Shown: positions 1 to 7,726, counted from the first letter of the stretch. The stretch is 15,397 nucleotides of DNA from Clostridiales bacterium UBA4644 (GCA_002405755.1 DHMK01000076.1:98950-114346), one strand, 5' to 3'. A program made the numbers and translations. The notes: generated by a model not told the origin, from the sequence alone.

Positions 1-820
1 CGTAGTTCTTGCAGGCCCAGATATAGCCGCCCTTGGAGCGGATCACGCGGGCCACGGCATCGTCGATGAGGGTGTAGAAATAGGTGATGCCCAGCTTTTC
101 AAACTGCTCCTTGTAGCCGCCCTTTTCAAACTCCTCCTCAAAGACCTTCTTAAACTCGCCGTCGTAGATCTTGGCGATGGTGTCCTTGGTGGAGAACCAC
201 AGATCCTGCTTGGTGTCGATGGCATACTGGAAGCAGGAGCGGGCGAAGGAGCGGATGGAGCTTTCCTTATTATGAGCGCCCTGCCAGACGGCGGGGCCGT
301 TGACCTTCTGGACCACCAGCGTCTTTTCCTCGCCGGTCTCATCGCCCTTGAAGGTCATGGTGCAGATGCCGGGCTCGGTGGTATACATATCCACAGATTT
401 GTATACATCACCGTAGGCATGACGGGCGATGGTGATGGGCTTCTCCCAGTTCTTGACCACGGGCTTGATGGCGGGGATGCAGATGGGGGTGCGGAAGACC
501 GTGCCGTCCAGAATGGAGCGGATGGTGCCATTGGGGCTCTTCCACATCTCGGTGAGCTGGGGATATTCCTCCATGCGCTGCTTGTTGGGGGTGATGGTGG
601 CGCACTTGACGCCCACGCCGTATTTTTTGTTGGCGTTGGCGGCATCGACGGTCACCTGATCCTTCGTGGCGTTGCGGTTCAGCAGGCCCAGGTCATAGTA
701 TTCGGTCTTCAGGTCCACATAGGGCGTAATCAGCTTGTCCTTGATCATCTGCCAGAGGATGCGGGTCATCTCGTCGCCGTCCATCTCGACCAGCGGCGTT
801 TTCATCTGAATTTTAGCCAT
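1..820 (-). CDS. icd: NADP-dependent isocitrate dehydrogenase, 3' end cut by window edge
   Basis: Oxidative decarboxylation of isocitrate to 2-oxoglutarate with NADP reduction, in the cytoplasm. The 273 visible residues match the homodimeric 'eukaryotic-type' (IDH1/IDH2-like) family, which is about 400-415 residues long, rather than the E. coli Icd type. The N-terminus reads TPLVEMDGDEMTR (residues 8-20). The substrate loop KSPNGTIRSILDGTVFR (94-110) carries the expected Ser95, Asn97, Arg101 and Arg110. ARHAYGD supplies Arg133, equivalent to human IDH1 Arg132. The catalytic Tyr (Tyr140), the Lys in FSTKDTI and the first metal Asp in TLIDDAVAR are present. The sequence breaks off at ACKNY, just before the remaining metal-binding aspartates. 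The ATG start is set by AAAGGAG nine bases upstream. It lies 306 bp downstream of the aconitase-family gene in the same direction, which fits consecutive pathway steps. I see no clear promoter in the gap, so co-transcription is possible but unproven. Confidence 0.95.
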   Translation of the reverse strand, partial: MAKIQMKTPLVEMDGDEMTRILWQMIKDKLITPYVDLKTEYYDLGLLNRNATKDQVTVDAANANKKYGVGVKCATITPNKQRMEEYPQLTEMWKSPNGTIRSILDGTVFRTPICIPAIKPVVKNWEKPITIARHAYGDVYKSVDMYTTEPGICTMTFKGDETGEEKTLVVQKVNGPAVWQGAHNKESSIRSFARSCFQYAIDTKQDLWFSTKDTIAKIYDGEFKKVFEEEFEKGGYKEQFEKLGITYFYTLIDDAVARVIRSKGGYIWACKNY

Positions 821-886
821 TGTAAGAAGCTCCTTTATGATTTTGATTGAAAAAGGTTGATTGGTGTTGCGGCCCGTGCCGGCCAC

Positions 887-941
887 GCTGCCTGAACCGG
901 CATTTCGGCGAGAACAAGGTCGGGCAAAGAACCGGGGCAGC
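887..941. repeat. Inverted repeat around repeat copy A
   Basis: GCTGCC (887-892) and CCGG (897-900) pair with CCGG (932-935) and GGCAGC (936-941). This gives a 10-bp GC-rich stem interrupted only by a 4-nt bulge on the left arm. The loop contains most of repeat copy A. Confidence 0.5.
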
Positions 942-1060
942 GGGAGATTTCGGCAAAAGCCGCGGGCTGGCAAAGAATAGCCGGTGTGACAGTACCGCGC
1001 CCGCCGCTCGCCTGACCCAGCCTATCGGCGAGAACAAGGTCAGGCAAGGAACCGGGGCAG
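903..1060. repeat. Cluster of three related intergenic repeat units
   Basis: Copies A (905-940) and C (1025-1060) are 36-bp direct repeats with only two mismatches, starting tcggcgagaacaaggtc and ending accggggcag. A looser copy B (about 947-984) starts atttcggc and shares the ggcaaagaa...ccgg part. The 12-mer gtgacagtaccg follows B (986-997) and recurs at the end of C (1060-1071). Similarity between A and C also extends about 20 bp to the left in degenerate form (cgctgcctga versus cgctcgcctga). The function is unknown. It could be a REP/BIME-like dispersed element or local duplication of a structured 3' UTR. Confidence 0.7.
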
Positions 1061-1092
1061 TGACAGTACCGTGTGTACGGCGCTGCCCCGGT
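1051..1092. repeat. Hairpin downstream of the aconitase-family gene, possible terminator or mRNA stabiliser
   Basis: Perfect 10-bp inverted repeat: accggggcag (1051-1060) pairs with ctgccccggt (1083-1092). Inside the loop a second small stem, ccgt/acgg, closes on gtgt (1069-1080). It starts 35 bp after the aconitase-family stop codon on the minus strand. The bases after the stem on that strand (ttccttgcc) are not a proper U-tract, so it is a weak intrinsic terminator at best. It may slow 3' decay or dampen read-through into icd. Confidence 0.55.
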
Positions 1093-1126
1093 TCTGCCGC
1101 ATGACCGCAGTTCGCAGTCGAAAGGA

Positions 1127-3388
1127 TCAGGATTTGCCGTAGCCGGCTGCATAATAATTCATCAGGCAGCCTTCGGTGACGATGAGCTTTTCATCGGCGG
1201 TGAGGCCCTTGCACTGGAGGGGCAGCTCCTTGACCTGGCCGTCCTTGGTGATGACCTTGGCGGTGATGTCCTCCTGGCCGTCCAGAATGGCCTTGCGGAT
1301 GCCGGGGATGTAAAGCCAATCGCCGTCTTCATAGTCAAAGGCAAGCGCCTTGTCCATGGTGAAGGGAACGATGCCCCAGTTGATGCAGTTGGAACGGTAA
1401 CGCTTGGTGGCGTATTCGTAGCACACGTTGGCGAAGCCGCCCAGGACCTTCTGGCAGGAAGCGGCCTGCTCGCGGGCGGAGCCGTCGCCGGGCTTGTTGG
1501 CGAAGACGCAGGAGCCGACGGTGGTATGGGCCGCATCGCCGCCCACCTTGGCCAGGACCTCAGTCACCTCGGCGGGCACATTGCCGGCCTCGCGGGCTTC
1601 CTCCAAGGCGCGGACCGCCTTGGAGCGGCCCACATATTCGGGCACCCGGCGGCTCAGAGCAAACTCAGACAGGCCGATGGGGTTGGAACGGTAGGAGGAG
1701 GTCTCACCGGAGGGAATCAGCTCATCGGTGGTGGTGACGGGGTCATGGATGACTGCGCACAGCTTCACCAGCAGGTCGTCCTCCAGCTTTGGCATATGGG
1801 GCCAATCCTTGATGTTGGGGCCGTAGCGCAGCTCAGCGGTGGGATCGGCCTTGCCAAAGCCCTCGTAGCAGCGCTTGGCATAGACGGAGCCGTCGTAATG
1901 ATATTCCAGCTGCTCAGCAGTGGGCTCCTCATAGTCGATATCGGTGGCCGCAGTGAGCACGCCGCCATTGCGGGCGGTGGCTGCGATAGAACGGGCATCC
2001 ATCAGCGCCACGGCAGCAATCTGCCCGTTGCCGGGCTTGGAGCCTTCGCGATTGGCGAAGTTACGGGTGGCATGGCGGATGGAAAGGGCGTTGTTGGCGG
2101 GGGTGTCGCCAGCGCCAAAGCAGGGGCCGCAGAAGCTGGGCTTCATGACGGCGCCGGCCTCCATCAGAGTGGCGGCAGTGCCGTTTTTGGTGATGGCCAG
2201 ATTGATGGGCGTGGAGGAGGCATAAACGCTCATGTCGAAATAACCGTTTCCGATGGACTGGTCCTTCAGAATGGCGGCAGCCTCCACGATGTTTTCATAC
2301 ATACCGCCGGAGCAGCCAACGATGATGCCCTGGTCGCAGGTGACCTTACCGTCCACGATGGTGTGCTGCAGGTTCATCTTGACCTTGCCGCCCAGCTGCT
2401 TGTTGCAGTCTTCCTCGGTTTTGGCGAAGATGCCATGGGGATCCTTCTGCAGCTCGTGGATGGTATACGCCTTGGAGGGATGGAAGGGCAGCGCGATCAT
2501 ACATTCCACTTTGGACAGGTCGATGTGGACGATGCTGTCGTAATAAGCGCCGTTTTCAGGCTGCAGCTCCTTATAATCCTCGGGGCGGCCGATGTTTTCA
2601 TAATAGGCCTTGACCTTTTCGTCGGTGACCCAGACAGAGGTCAGGCAGGAGGTCTCGGTGGTCATGACGTCCACGCCGATGCGGAAGTCGCAGGAAAGCT
2701 CCTTGACGCCGGGGCCGACGAACTCCAGGACCTTATTCTTCACATCGCCGTTGGGGAAGGTCGCGCCCACCAGCGCGATGGCAACGTCCTGAGGACCAAC
2801 GCCCTTGCGGGGCTTGCCGTCCAGATAGACCATGACCACCTCGGGAGCAGCGATGTCCCAGGTGTTGCAGAGCAGCTGCTTGACCAGCTCGCCGCCGCCC
2901 TCGCCCACGCCCAGCGTGCCGTAAGCGCCGTAACGGGTGTGGGAGTCGGAGCCCAGAACCATCTTGCCACAGCCGGCCAGACGCTCACGGGCATACTGGT
3001 GGATAACGGCCTGATTGGCGGGCACATAGATGCCGCCGTATTTCTTTGCGGCAGACAGACCGAAGGCGTGGTCATCCTCGTTGATGGTGCCGCCAACGGC
3101 GCACAGGGAATTGTGGCAGTTGGTCATGGCATAGGGGATGGGAAACTCCTTCAGGCCGGAAGCCTTGGCGGTCTGGATGATGCCCACGAAGGTGATGTCG
3201 TGGGAGATCAGCGCATCGAACTTGATCTTCATCTTTTTGGGGTCGGTTCCCACATCGTGCTTGCGGAGGATGGAATAAGCGATGGTCTTCTCCCGGGCTT
3301 CATCGGGAGCAGAGACGGATTTGGCCTGATCCGCGTAGACGATCTTGCCGTCTACCAGATAAGCGCCTTTTTTAATGACCTCTACCAT
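1127..3388 (-). CDS. Aconitase-family hydratase, YbhJ type (probable aconitate hydratase)
   Basis: 753 residues, the length I recall for E. coli YbhJ, a divergent member of the aconitase superfamily. The likely reaction is citrate/isocitrate interconversion with a [4Fe-4S] cluster. The three cluster cysteines are visible: Cys359 in IVGCSGG and Cys420/Cys423 in FCGPCFGAGD. Other family motifs are VIHQ (His130), GSDSHT (Asp148, His150), TRNFANREGS (Arg442, Arg447) and, in the C-terminal swivel domain, GDGSAREQAAS (Ser637, Arg639) followed by YRSNCINWGIVPF. One oddity is that the Asp-His pair of mitochondrial aconitase (CDHLI) reads NCHNSL here (Cys91-His92). ATG start with AAGGAA seven bases upstream. 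It sits 66 bp after citG and upstream of icd, which supports a role on citrate. The general family is certain. The exact substrate is inferred from context. Confidence 0.88.
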   Translation of the reverse strand: MVEVIKKGAYLVDGKIVYADQAKSVSAPDEAREKTIAYSILRKHDVGTDPKKMKIKFDALISHDITFVGIIQTAKASGLKEFPIPYAMTNCHNSLCAVGGTINEDDHAFGLSAAKKYGGIYVPANQAVIHQYARERLAGCGKMVLGSDSHTRYGAYGTLGVGEGGGELVKQLLCNTWDIAAPEVVMVYLDGKPRKGVGPQDVAIALVGATFPNGDVKNKVLEFVGPGVKELSCDFRIGVDVMTTETSCLTSVWVTDEKVKAYYENIGRPEDYKELQPENGAYYDSIVHIDLSKVECMIALPFHPSKAYTIHELQKDPHGIFAKTEEDCNKQLGGKVKMNLQHTIVDGKVTCDQGIIVGCSGGMYENIVEAAAILKDQSIGNGYFDMSVYASSTPINLAITKNGTAATLMEAGAVMKPSFCGPCFGAGDTPANNALSIRHATRNFANREGSKPGNGQIAAVALMDARSIAATARNGGVLTAATDIDYEEPTAEQLEYHYDGSVYAKRCYEGFGKADPTAELRYGPNIKDWPHMPKLEDDLLVKLCAVIHDPVTTTDELIPSGETSSYRSNPIGLSEFALSRRVPEYVGRSKAVRALEEAREAGNVPAEVTEVLAKVGGDAAHTTVGSCVFANKPGDGSAREQAASCQKVLGGFANVCYEYATKRYRSNCINWGIVPFTMDKALAFDYEDGDWLYIPGIRKAILDGQEDITAKVITKDGQVKELPLQCKGLTADEKLIVTEGCLMNYYAAGYGKS

Positions 3389-3454
3389 GGTTGGGTTCCT
3401 TCTTTCTCGTTATAATTTGAACGTGATTTTTGTTTTTTGGAAAAACGTGGGCGC

Positions 3455-4255
3455 TCATGCCCGTTCCAGCTGCACCAGAAACAGGCCGATGGCCAGCAGG
3501 TCGGCGCAGCCGCCGGGGCTGATATTGCGGCGGATACACTCCGCGTCCAGCTGCTCCAGCGCGGCGGGAGAAAAGCGCTCCAGCGTCTCCCCTGCCCTGC
3601 GCTGCAGCCAGCGCAGGCCCTCCGGCCCGGCCCGGTGGAGCACGTTGGTATCCTCCACCTGCTGCATCAGCGCCAGCAGCGCCAGCAGCTGGCCTTGGTC
3701 GCCGTTGTCCCGCCGAAGATAAGGCAGGGCATGCTGCCGTACGCTGGCAAAGCCGCTTTCCGCTTCGCCGCGGACGCCCCGGGCTCCCGTTGCCGCATGG
3801 ACCCGCAGACCGTTGCTGCCGCATCCGCGCAGCTCCCGGGCTGAAATGCCCGCCACGGTCTCTGCCGCCAGCGCGCACAGAGTCTCCGGGGAAAGGGGCT
3901 GCTTCAGGGCAGTCATCCGTCCCGCGCAGGCGCAGAGCAAGCCAATGGAAAACAGCGCGCCCTTATGGGTGTTGACGCCGTCGGTGGCACGGAGCATATC
4001 CGCTTCCGCCGCAAGGCCAAGCGCCCGCAGCGGGGGCAGGGTCTCTGCCGGCGGGAGCTCCGCCTGGGTCTCCCCTGCCCGGGCCAGCAGGACAAAATGG
4101 GACTCCAGCACCACTGCGGAGCGGAGAAAGGTCTCCAACGTCATGTCACGGTGTGCGCCGCTGTTGCGCCGATCTACCAGGCCGGGCTTCGGCGTGAGCA
4201 GGACCTCCTGCTCCAGCGCCCGGCGGGCCAGCGCGCCAAGCTCAGCGCTGTTCAC
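3455..4255 (-). CDS. citG: Triphosphoribosyl-dephospho-CoA synthase CitG
   Basis: Makes 2'-(5''-triphosphoribosyl)-3'-dephospho-CoA from ATP and dephospho-CoA, the precursor of the citrate lyase prosthetic group. 266 residues, a little under the usual size of about 290. Family motifs are LLTPKPGLVDRRNSGAH (19-35), ATDGVNTHKGALFSIG (90-105), RGEAESGF, EDTNVLHRAG and NISPGGCADLLA near the C-terminus. The start is GTG (4253-4255), which lies inside the end of citX, so the two genes overlap by 14 nt. No good Shine-Dalgarno precedes it, which suggests translational coupling to citX. CitG is a separate polypeptide here, not fused to CitX as in some bacteria. Confidence 0.93.
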   Translation of the reverse strand: MNSAELGALARRALEQEVLLTPKPGLVDRRNSGAHRDMTLETFLRSAVVLESHFVLLARAGETQAELPPAETLPPLRALGLAAEADMLRATDGVNTHKGALFSIGLLCACAGRMTALKQPLSPETLCALAAETVAGISARELRGCGSNGLRVHAATGARGVRGEAESGFASVRQHALPYLRRDNGDQGQLLALLALMQQVEDTNVLHRAGPEGLRWLQRRAGETLERFSPAALEQLDAECIRRNISPGGCADLLAIGLFLVQLERA

Positions 4256-4775
4256 AGAAAAGCGTGAGCCACTGCTCCACCAGTCCCTTCACACGGGCCT
4301 GAAGCTCGCTCGAAGAATGAGCACGGCTTCTGGCGCAGGCCGCTGCCGGCTGGTCGCAGACCAGACATTTTCGCGGCTGCTCGCCCAGCTGCGTGCGGCT
4401 GATGGGCTTGCCCGGGGCCGACAAAACATCGATATCCATCAGCCGGCCCAGGAAGTGATCCTGCTCGATCCGGATCATCTGTTTTTTGATCTGCTCCGGG
4501 CTCATCTCATCCACGGAAAAAAATGCTTCCGGTCCGGTGATCAGATCCTTGTGAGAATAGTTCACGATATGGCCGGAAAGCGCCTGGCGGATGGCCATGA
4601 CGCCTGCCTGATAAATGGCGTCTGCCTCGCGGTTGCGCTTCACCTGGCCGGGCATGATGACCGTAAAGGAAACCAACGGAAGCTGAAACCGCTCTATCAG
4701 CAGCTTCTGGAAGGCAGCGCGGTTTTCGCGGCTCTCCAGGATCTGCTCCATCGTTGTCTGGATATCTTTTTTCAT
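4242..4775 (-). CDS. citX: Holo-citrate lyase synthase CitX (apo-citrate lyase phosphoribosyl-dephospho-CoA transferase)
   Basis: Transfers the phosphoribosyl-dephospho-CoA group made by CitG onto the serine of the acyl carrier protein CitD. From the chosen ATG it is 177 residues, close to E. coli CitX (about 183). Family motifs are LPLVSFTVIMPG (32-43), HFLGRLMDIDVL (107-118), ISRTQLGEQPRKCLVC (125-140) and ACARSRAH (146-153). The start at 4775 is chosen because GAGGG lies seven bases upstream (4783-4787) and the N-terminus then aligns with the family. An upstream in-frame GTG at 4838 makes a GTGA overlap with the citF stop and would add 21 residues, but it has no well-placed ribosome binding site. 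The 3' end overlaps citG by 14 nt. Confidence 0.93.
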   Translation of the reverse strand: MKKDIQTTMEQILESRENRAAFQKLLIERFQLPLVSFTVIMPGQVKRNREADAIYQAGVMAIRQALSGHIVNYSHKDLITGPEAFFSVDEMSPEQIKKQMIRIEQDHFLGRLMDIDVLSAPGKPISRTQLGEQPRKCLVCDQPAAACARSRAHSSSELQARVKGLVEQWLTLFCEQR

Positions 4776-4834
4776 ACGGTTTCCCTCACTGTGGTCCGGC
4801 CCGAAGACCGCGCCTCGGGCCGGAAGGATTTCGA

Positions 4835-6370
4835 TCACGCCTTCACATTATAGATGACATCCAGCGCCTTGCCGCAGGGATCGGTGACCACAGCCACCAC
4901 CTTGTCGCCAAAGGCCAGCGCATCAGGCTTGCCCACAACGGCATAGGCCTCGTCGCGCAGCTGCTGGATGGTCTTGACCTTCAGGCCGGCGGCCTTCAGA
5001 CGGGCCTCCACCTCGGGGCGGTTGGGATTGACGGCGATGCCCACATCGGTCACCAGCACGTCGCACACGGAGCCCTCCGTCACCAGGCAGCCCACATGAT
5101 CCACCACGCAGGGGATGCGGCCGCGGATCAGCGGAGAGACGATGACGGTCAGCGCGGCGCAGGCCGCAGTATCGGGATGGCCGCCGATGGCGCCGCGGAT
5201 GATGCCGTCGGAGCCGGTGAGCACGTTTACGTTGAACTGCGTGTCGATCTCCAGTGCGGAGAGGATCACCACATCCAGCTGATGGATGGCAGAACCCTCG
5301 TTAAAGGGGCTGGCATACTGGTTGCCGTCGATCTCGATATGGTTGGGGTTGTCGCGGATGGAGCGGGCGGCCTCGCCGTCAAAGCTCTGAACATCCAAGA
5401 CCTTCTTCACCAGCCCCTGCTCATGGAGCTTGACGATCTGGGAGGTGATGCCGCCCAGGGCGAAGTCGGCAGTGATGCCCTTTTCGCCCATTTCGCCCTC
5501 GATAAAGCGGGTCACGGCCAGGGCCGCGCCGCCGGAGCCGGTCTGGATGGAGAACCCGTCCTTAAAATAGCCGGAGGCCATGATGGCCTTGGCGGCGGTC
5601 TCCGCGATCATCAGATCCCGGGGATTTTTCGTATAGCGGGTGGCACCGGAGGAGATCTTGGAGGCGTCGCCGATGGCGTCTACCTGCACCACATAGTCCA
5701 CGTCGGTGGCGGGGATGGAGGCGGGCAGATTGGGATAGGGCGCCAGCTTTTCCGTCAGCAGGACGACCTTGTCCGCATAGCGGGCGTCCACCCGGGCATA
5801 GCCCAGAGAGCCGCACATGGAGGTCCCCTCCGCGTTGGTGCCCGAGGCGTTGCCCAGAGCATCGCAGGAGGCCACGCCCAAAAAGGCGATGTCGATATGC
5901 AGCGTGCCGTTGGCGATGGCGGCGGCGCGGCCGCCGTGGGAACGGAAGATCACCGGCTGCTTCAGATCCACCTCGCACTTGGAGATGGCGTCGGCCAGCT
6001 TGCCGCGGCAGCCGGAGGACTGCAGGGCGGTAACGGTGCCGTCTTTGATATACTGGACCAGGGGCGCGTGGGCGTTGCTCAGAGAGGAGGACGCCACGGT
6101 GATGTCCTTATAGCCCATTTTGGCGATGGTGGCCACCACATTGTTCAGCACATAGTCGCCGTCGCGGAAATGATGATGGAAGGAAATAGTCATGCCGTCC
6201 TTCAGGCCGGCGGCGCGAATGGCGTCTTCCAGCGAAGGCATCAGCTTTCCGTTGTGCTGCAGGCGCTCCTGCAGGGTGGCCGTGTCCTTGACGGCGGGGG
6301 CCCCATGGACCTCCAGGCCCAGCTTGTTCAGCATTTCAGGGCAAAGCTCGTGTCCGATGGCGTTTTTCAC
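4835..6370 (-). CDS. citF: Citrate lyase alpha subunit (citrate:acetyl-ACP transferase)
   Basis: The alpha subunit swaps the acetyl group on CitD for citrate, giving citryl-ACP plus acetate, the first half-reaction of citrate lyase. 511 residues, the normal family length. Diagnostic stretches include SFHHHFRDGDYVLNN (63-77), FRSHGGRAAAIANG (142-155), SCDALGNASGTNAEG (168-182), QTGSGGAALAVTRF (276-289) and, towards the C-terminus, HVGCLVTEGSVCDVLVTDVG. The start codon is GTG (6368-6370), forming a GTGA overlap with the citE stop. GAGGAGG lies ten bases upstream (6381-6387), inside the end of citE. All subunit genes appear intact, so the complex should be functional if the prosthetic group is made and acetylated. 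Confidence 0.97.
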   Translation of the reverse strand: MKNAIGHELCPEMLNKLGLEVHGAPAVKDTATLQERLQHNGKLMPSLEDAIRAAGLKDGMTISFHHHFRDGDYVLNNVVATIAKMGYKDITVASSSLSNAHAPLVQYIKDGTVTALQSSGCRGKLADAISKCEVDLKQPVIFRSHGGRAAAIANGTLHIDIAFLGVASCDALGNASGTNAEGTSMCGSLGYARVDARYADKVVLLTEKLAPYPNLPASIPATDVDYVVQVDAIGDASKISSGATRYTKNPRDLMIAETAAKAIMASGYFKDGFSIQTGSGGAALAVTRFIEGEMGEKGITADFALGGITSQIVKLHEQGLVKKVLDVQSFDGEAARSIRDNPNHIEIDGNQYASPFNEGSAIHQLDVVILSALEIDTQFNVNVLTGSDGIIRGAIGGHPDTAACAALTVIVSPLIRGRIPCVVDHVGCLVTEGSVCDVLVTDVGIAVNPNRPEVEARLKAAGLKVKTIQQLRDEAYAVVGKPDALAFGDKVVAVVTDPCGKALDVIYNVKA

Positions 6371-7275
6371 AGCGCTTCAACCTCCTCTTTGGTAATGATG
6401 CCGGAGACCAGGGCCAGCTCGATGACGCGCTGGGCGCGGATCACCACGGGCTTGTCCACCATCTTGCCGTTGAGGCTGATGACGCCGCTGCCGCGGGCCT
6501 CGGCCTCCTTGATGGCCGCCACGATGCGCTTGGCCTTGTCGATGTCCTTCTGGGTGGGGTTGAAAACGGAATGGACCGGGGCGATCTGCCGGGGATTGAT
6601 GACGGACTTGCCGTCGAAGCCCAGATCCTTGATGAGCCGCGCTTCATAGAGCAGCTGCTCCTCGTTGTTCACATCGGAATAGACCGTATCCAGCGCGTCG
6701 ATGCCGGCGGCGCGGGCCGCCAGAACGATGGTCTGCCGGGCCAGCTGGAGCTCGGCCCCGGTGGTGGTGCGCTGGCACTTCATGTTGGCGCAGAAATCCT
6801 CCGCGCCCAGGGCGATGCCGATCAGGCGCTTGGAGGCGGTGGCAATGGAATAGGCGTTGATCACGCCCATGGCGCCCTCGATGGCGGCCATCATCAGCGT
6901 GGTGCCAACGGGGATGTTGTGCTTGATCTCCATCTCCTCGATGACCTTTTCGCAGTCGATGATATCCTGGGCGCTCTCCGTCTTGGGCATACGCAGCACA
7001 TGGGCGCCGGCGCAGACCATGGCCTCGATATCCGCCCGGCCATAGGGCGTATCCAGGGGATTGATGCGGACCACCAGCTCGGTGGTGCCGTAGTCGATGG
7101 TTTTCAGGGCGTTATAGACCAGCATCCGGGCAGCGTCCTTCTCCGCCATGGAGACGGAATCCTCCAGATCGAACATCAGGGAATCGGAGCCGTAAATATG
7201 GGCGTCGCGCATCATGCCGGGGTTGTTGCCCGGGATGAACATCATCGTGCGGCGCAGTCTCTGTTTTTCGTGCAT
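6367..7275 (-). CDS. citE: Citrate lyase beta subunit (citryl-ACP lyase)
   Basis: Cleaves citryl-ACP to oxaloacetate and acetyl-ACP, the second half-reaction of citrate lyase. 302 residues, typical for CitE. The TIM-barrel HpcH/HpaI-family signatures are present: FIPGN (13-17), LMFDLEDSVSMAEKDAAR (33-50, with the acidic magnesium-binding region), VVRINPLDTPYG (68-79), HVLRMPKTES (92-101), and GIALGAEDF and FDGKSVINPRQI further on. ATG start with AAGGGGG seven bases upstream. It follows citD after a 12-bp gap and overlaps citF by 4 nt, so the lyase subunits are clearly one transcription unit. Confidence 0.97.
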   Translation of the reverse strand: MHEKQRLRRTMMFIPGNNPGMMRDAHIYGSDSLMFDLEDSVSMAEKDAARMLVYNALKTIDYGTTELVVRINPLDTPYGRADIEAMVCAGAHVLRMPKTESAQDIIDCEKVIEEMEIKHNIPVGTTLMMAAIEGAMGVINAYSIATASKRLIGIALGAEDFCANMKCQRTTTGAELQLARQTIVLAARAAGIDALDTVYSDVNNEEQLLYEARLIKDLGFDGKSVINPRQIAPVHSVFNPTQKDIDKAKRIVAAIKEAEARGSGVISLNGKMVDKPVVIRAQRVIELALVSGIITKEEVEAL

Positions 7276-7287
7276 CGTTCTGCCCCC

Positions 7288-7581
7288 TTACTTTACAGCC
7301 CAGCCGTAATCACAGCTGTCGCAGGCCCGCAGGATCGCCGTCTTCACCCGGGCGCGGATCGTGCAGTCCAGCGCGCCCTTGTCAGAGGCCGTCACCTTCA
7401 CGCCGTCCACGCCGCATTCGGCCACGGTATCGGCGATGACCTGACGGATCTGACGGCCATAAAGGCCCATCACCGTGCTGTCCAGCTCGATCTGCACGCC
7501 GGAGGCGCCGATCTGCTCCACTTCTACCAGGATATCGCCGGACTCTACCGTCCCGGCCATACCCGTCTTTTTCAGTTCCAT
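7288..7581 (-). CDS. citD: Citrate lyase gamma subunit, acyl carrier protein
   Basis: Carries the covalently bound phosphoribosyl-dephospho-CoA arm on which acetyl and citryl groups are exchanged. 97 residues, the normal size. The attachment site is Ser14 in AGTVESGDILVEVE (9-22). The rest (SGVQIELDSTVMGLYGRQI, GVKVTASDKGALDCTIRARV) matches the family. ATG start, AGGAG nine bases upstream. First gene of the cit operon, with a predicted promoter about 60-90 bp upstream giving a leader of roughly 54 nt. Many citrate lyase operons begin with citC, the acetate:citrate lyase ligase, immediately before citD. Here citD is first and no citC is present in the window. Confidence 0.97.
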   Translation of the reverse strand: MELKKTGMAGTVESGDILVEVEQIGASGVQIELDSTVMGLYGRQIRQVIADTVAECGVDGVKVTASDKGALDCTIRARVKTAILRACDSCDYGWAVK

Positions 7582-7641
7582 CCTTTCACGCTCCTGTCAA
7601 GTTGTTCCTTCGTATTAAAATGCATAGAAGGACATAATTCC

Positions 7642-7670
7642 ATTATAGGAAGGGTTTTTGAGAAAAGCAA
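7642..7670 (-). promoter_or_regulatory. Sigma-A promoter of the cit operon
   Basis: On the minus strand TTGCTT (7670-7665) is followed by a 17-bp spacer and a perfect TATAAT (7647-7642). Transcription should start near 7635, about 54 nt before the citD ATG. The -10 and spacing are consensus and the -35 matches at four of six positions. Confidence 0.82.
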
Positions 7671-7694
7671 GGAAAAAACCACTGTTATTTTGCC

Positions 7695-7726
7695 GTTTCT
7701 GCGAAATATACCGGTTTTTGCGAATA
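7695..7726. promoter_or_regulatory. Direct repeat upstream of the cit promoter, candidate activator site
   Basis: gtttctgcgaaata (7695-7708) and gtttttgcgaata (7714-7726) are near-identical direct repeats with the TGCGAA cores 19 bp apart, close to two helical turns. They lie 25-56 bp upstream of the cit -35 box, where an activator could bind. No regulator family is assigned. The repeat is seen, the role is inferred. Confidence 0.35.

Larger units (their letters stand above)
821..1126. other. 306-bp gene-free gap holding a degenerate repeat cluster
   Basis: This stretch between the aconitase-family gene and icd has no credible gene. The short open frames across it owe their repeated peptide strings to DNA repeats. 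The part next to icd (821-870) is AT-richer and carries the icd ribosome binding site, but no clear -35/-10 pair on the minus strand. Positions 885-1092 are GC-rich and built from related repeat units with inverted-repeat potential, listed separately. Confidence 0.75.

Noticed and set aside
835..1152. Small open frames in the acn-icd gap with repeated peptides such as CPGSLPDLVLA
   Set aside because: The peptide repeat follows from the 120-bp spacing of the DNA repeats, a multiple of three. There is no ribosome binding site or family resemblance.
1073..3415. 780-codon open frame on the plus strand opposite the aconitase-family gene
   Set aside because: It mirrors the whole minus-strand gene, is rich in Gly/Ala/Val/Asp/His as expected from the complement of GC-rich codons, and shows no recognisable domain or ribosome binding site.
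3409..3454. Possible promoter for the aconitase-family gene (TATAAC at 3414-3409, minus strand)
   Set aside because: No -35 hexamer at 16-18 bp. The 66-bp gap is simply AT-rich with a small gttttt/aaaaac dyad, so it is not called as a promoter.
4776..4838. GTG start of citX overlapping the citF stop (GTGA)
   Set aside because: No ribosome binding site at proper distance, and the N-terminus would exceed the family. The internal ATG has GAGGG at seven bases. It remains a minor alternative.
4754..6649. 631-codon plus-strand open frame opposite citX, citF and citE
   Set aside because: Antisense shadow of three well-identified genes, with low-complexity Gly/Asp/His-rich composition and no family match.
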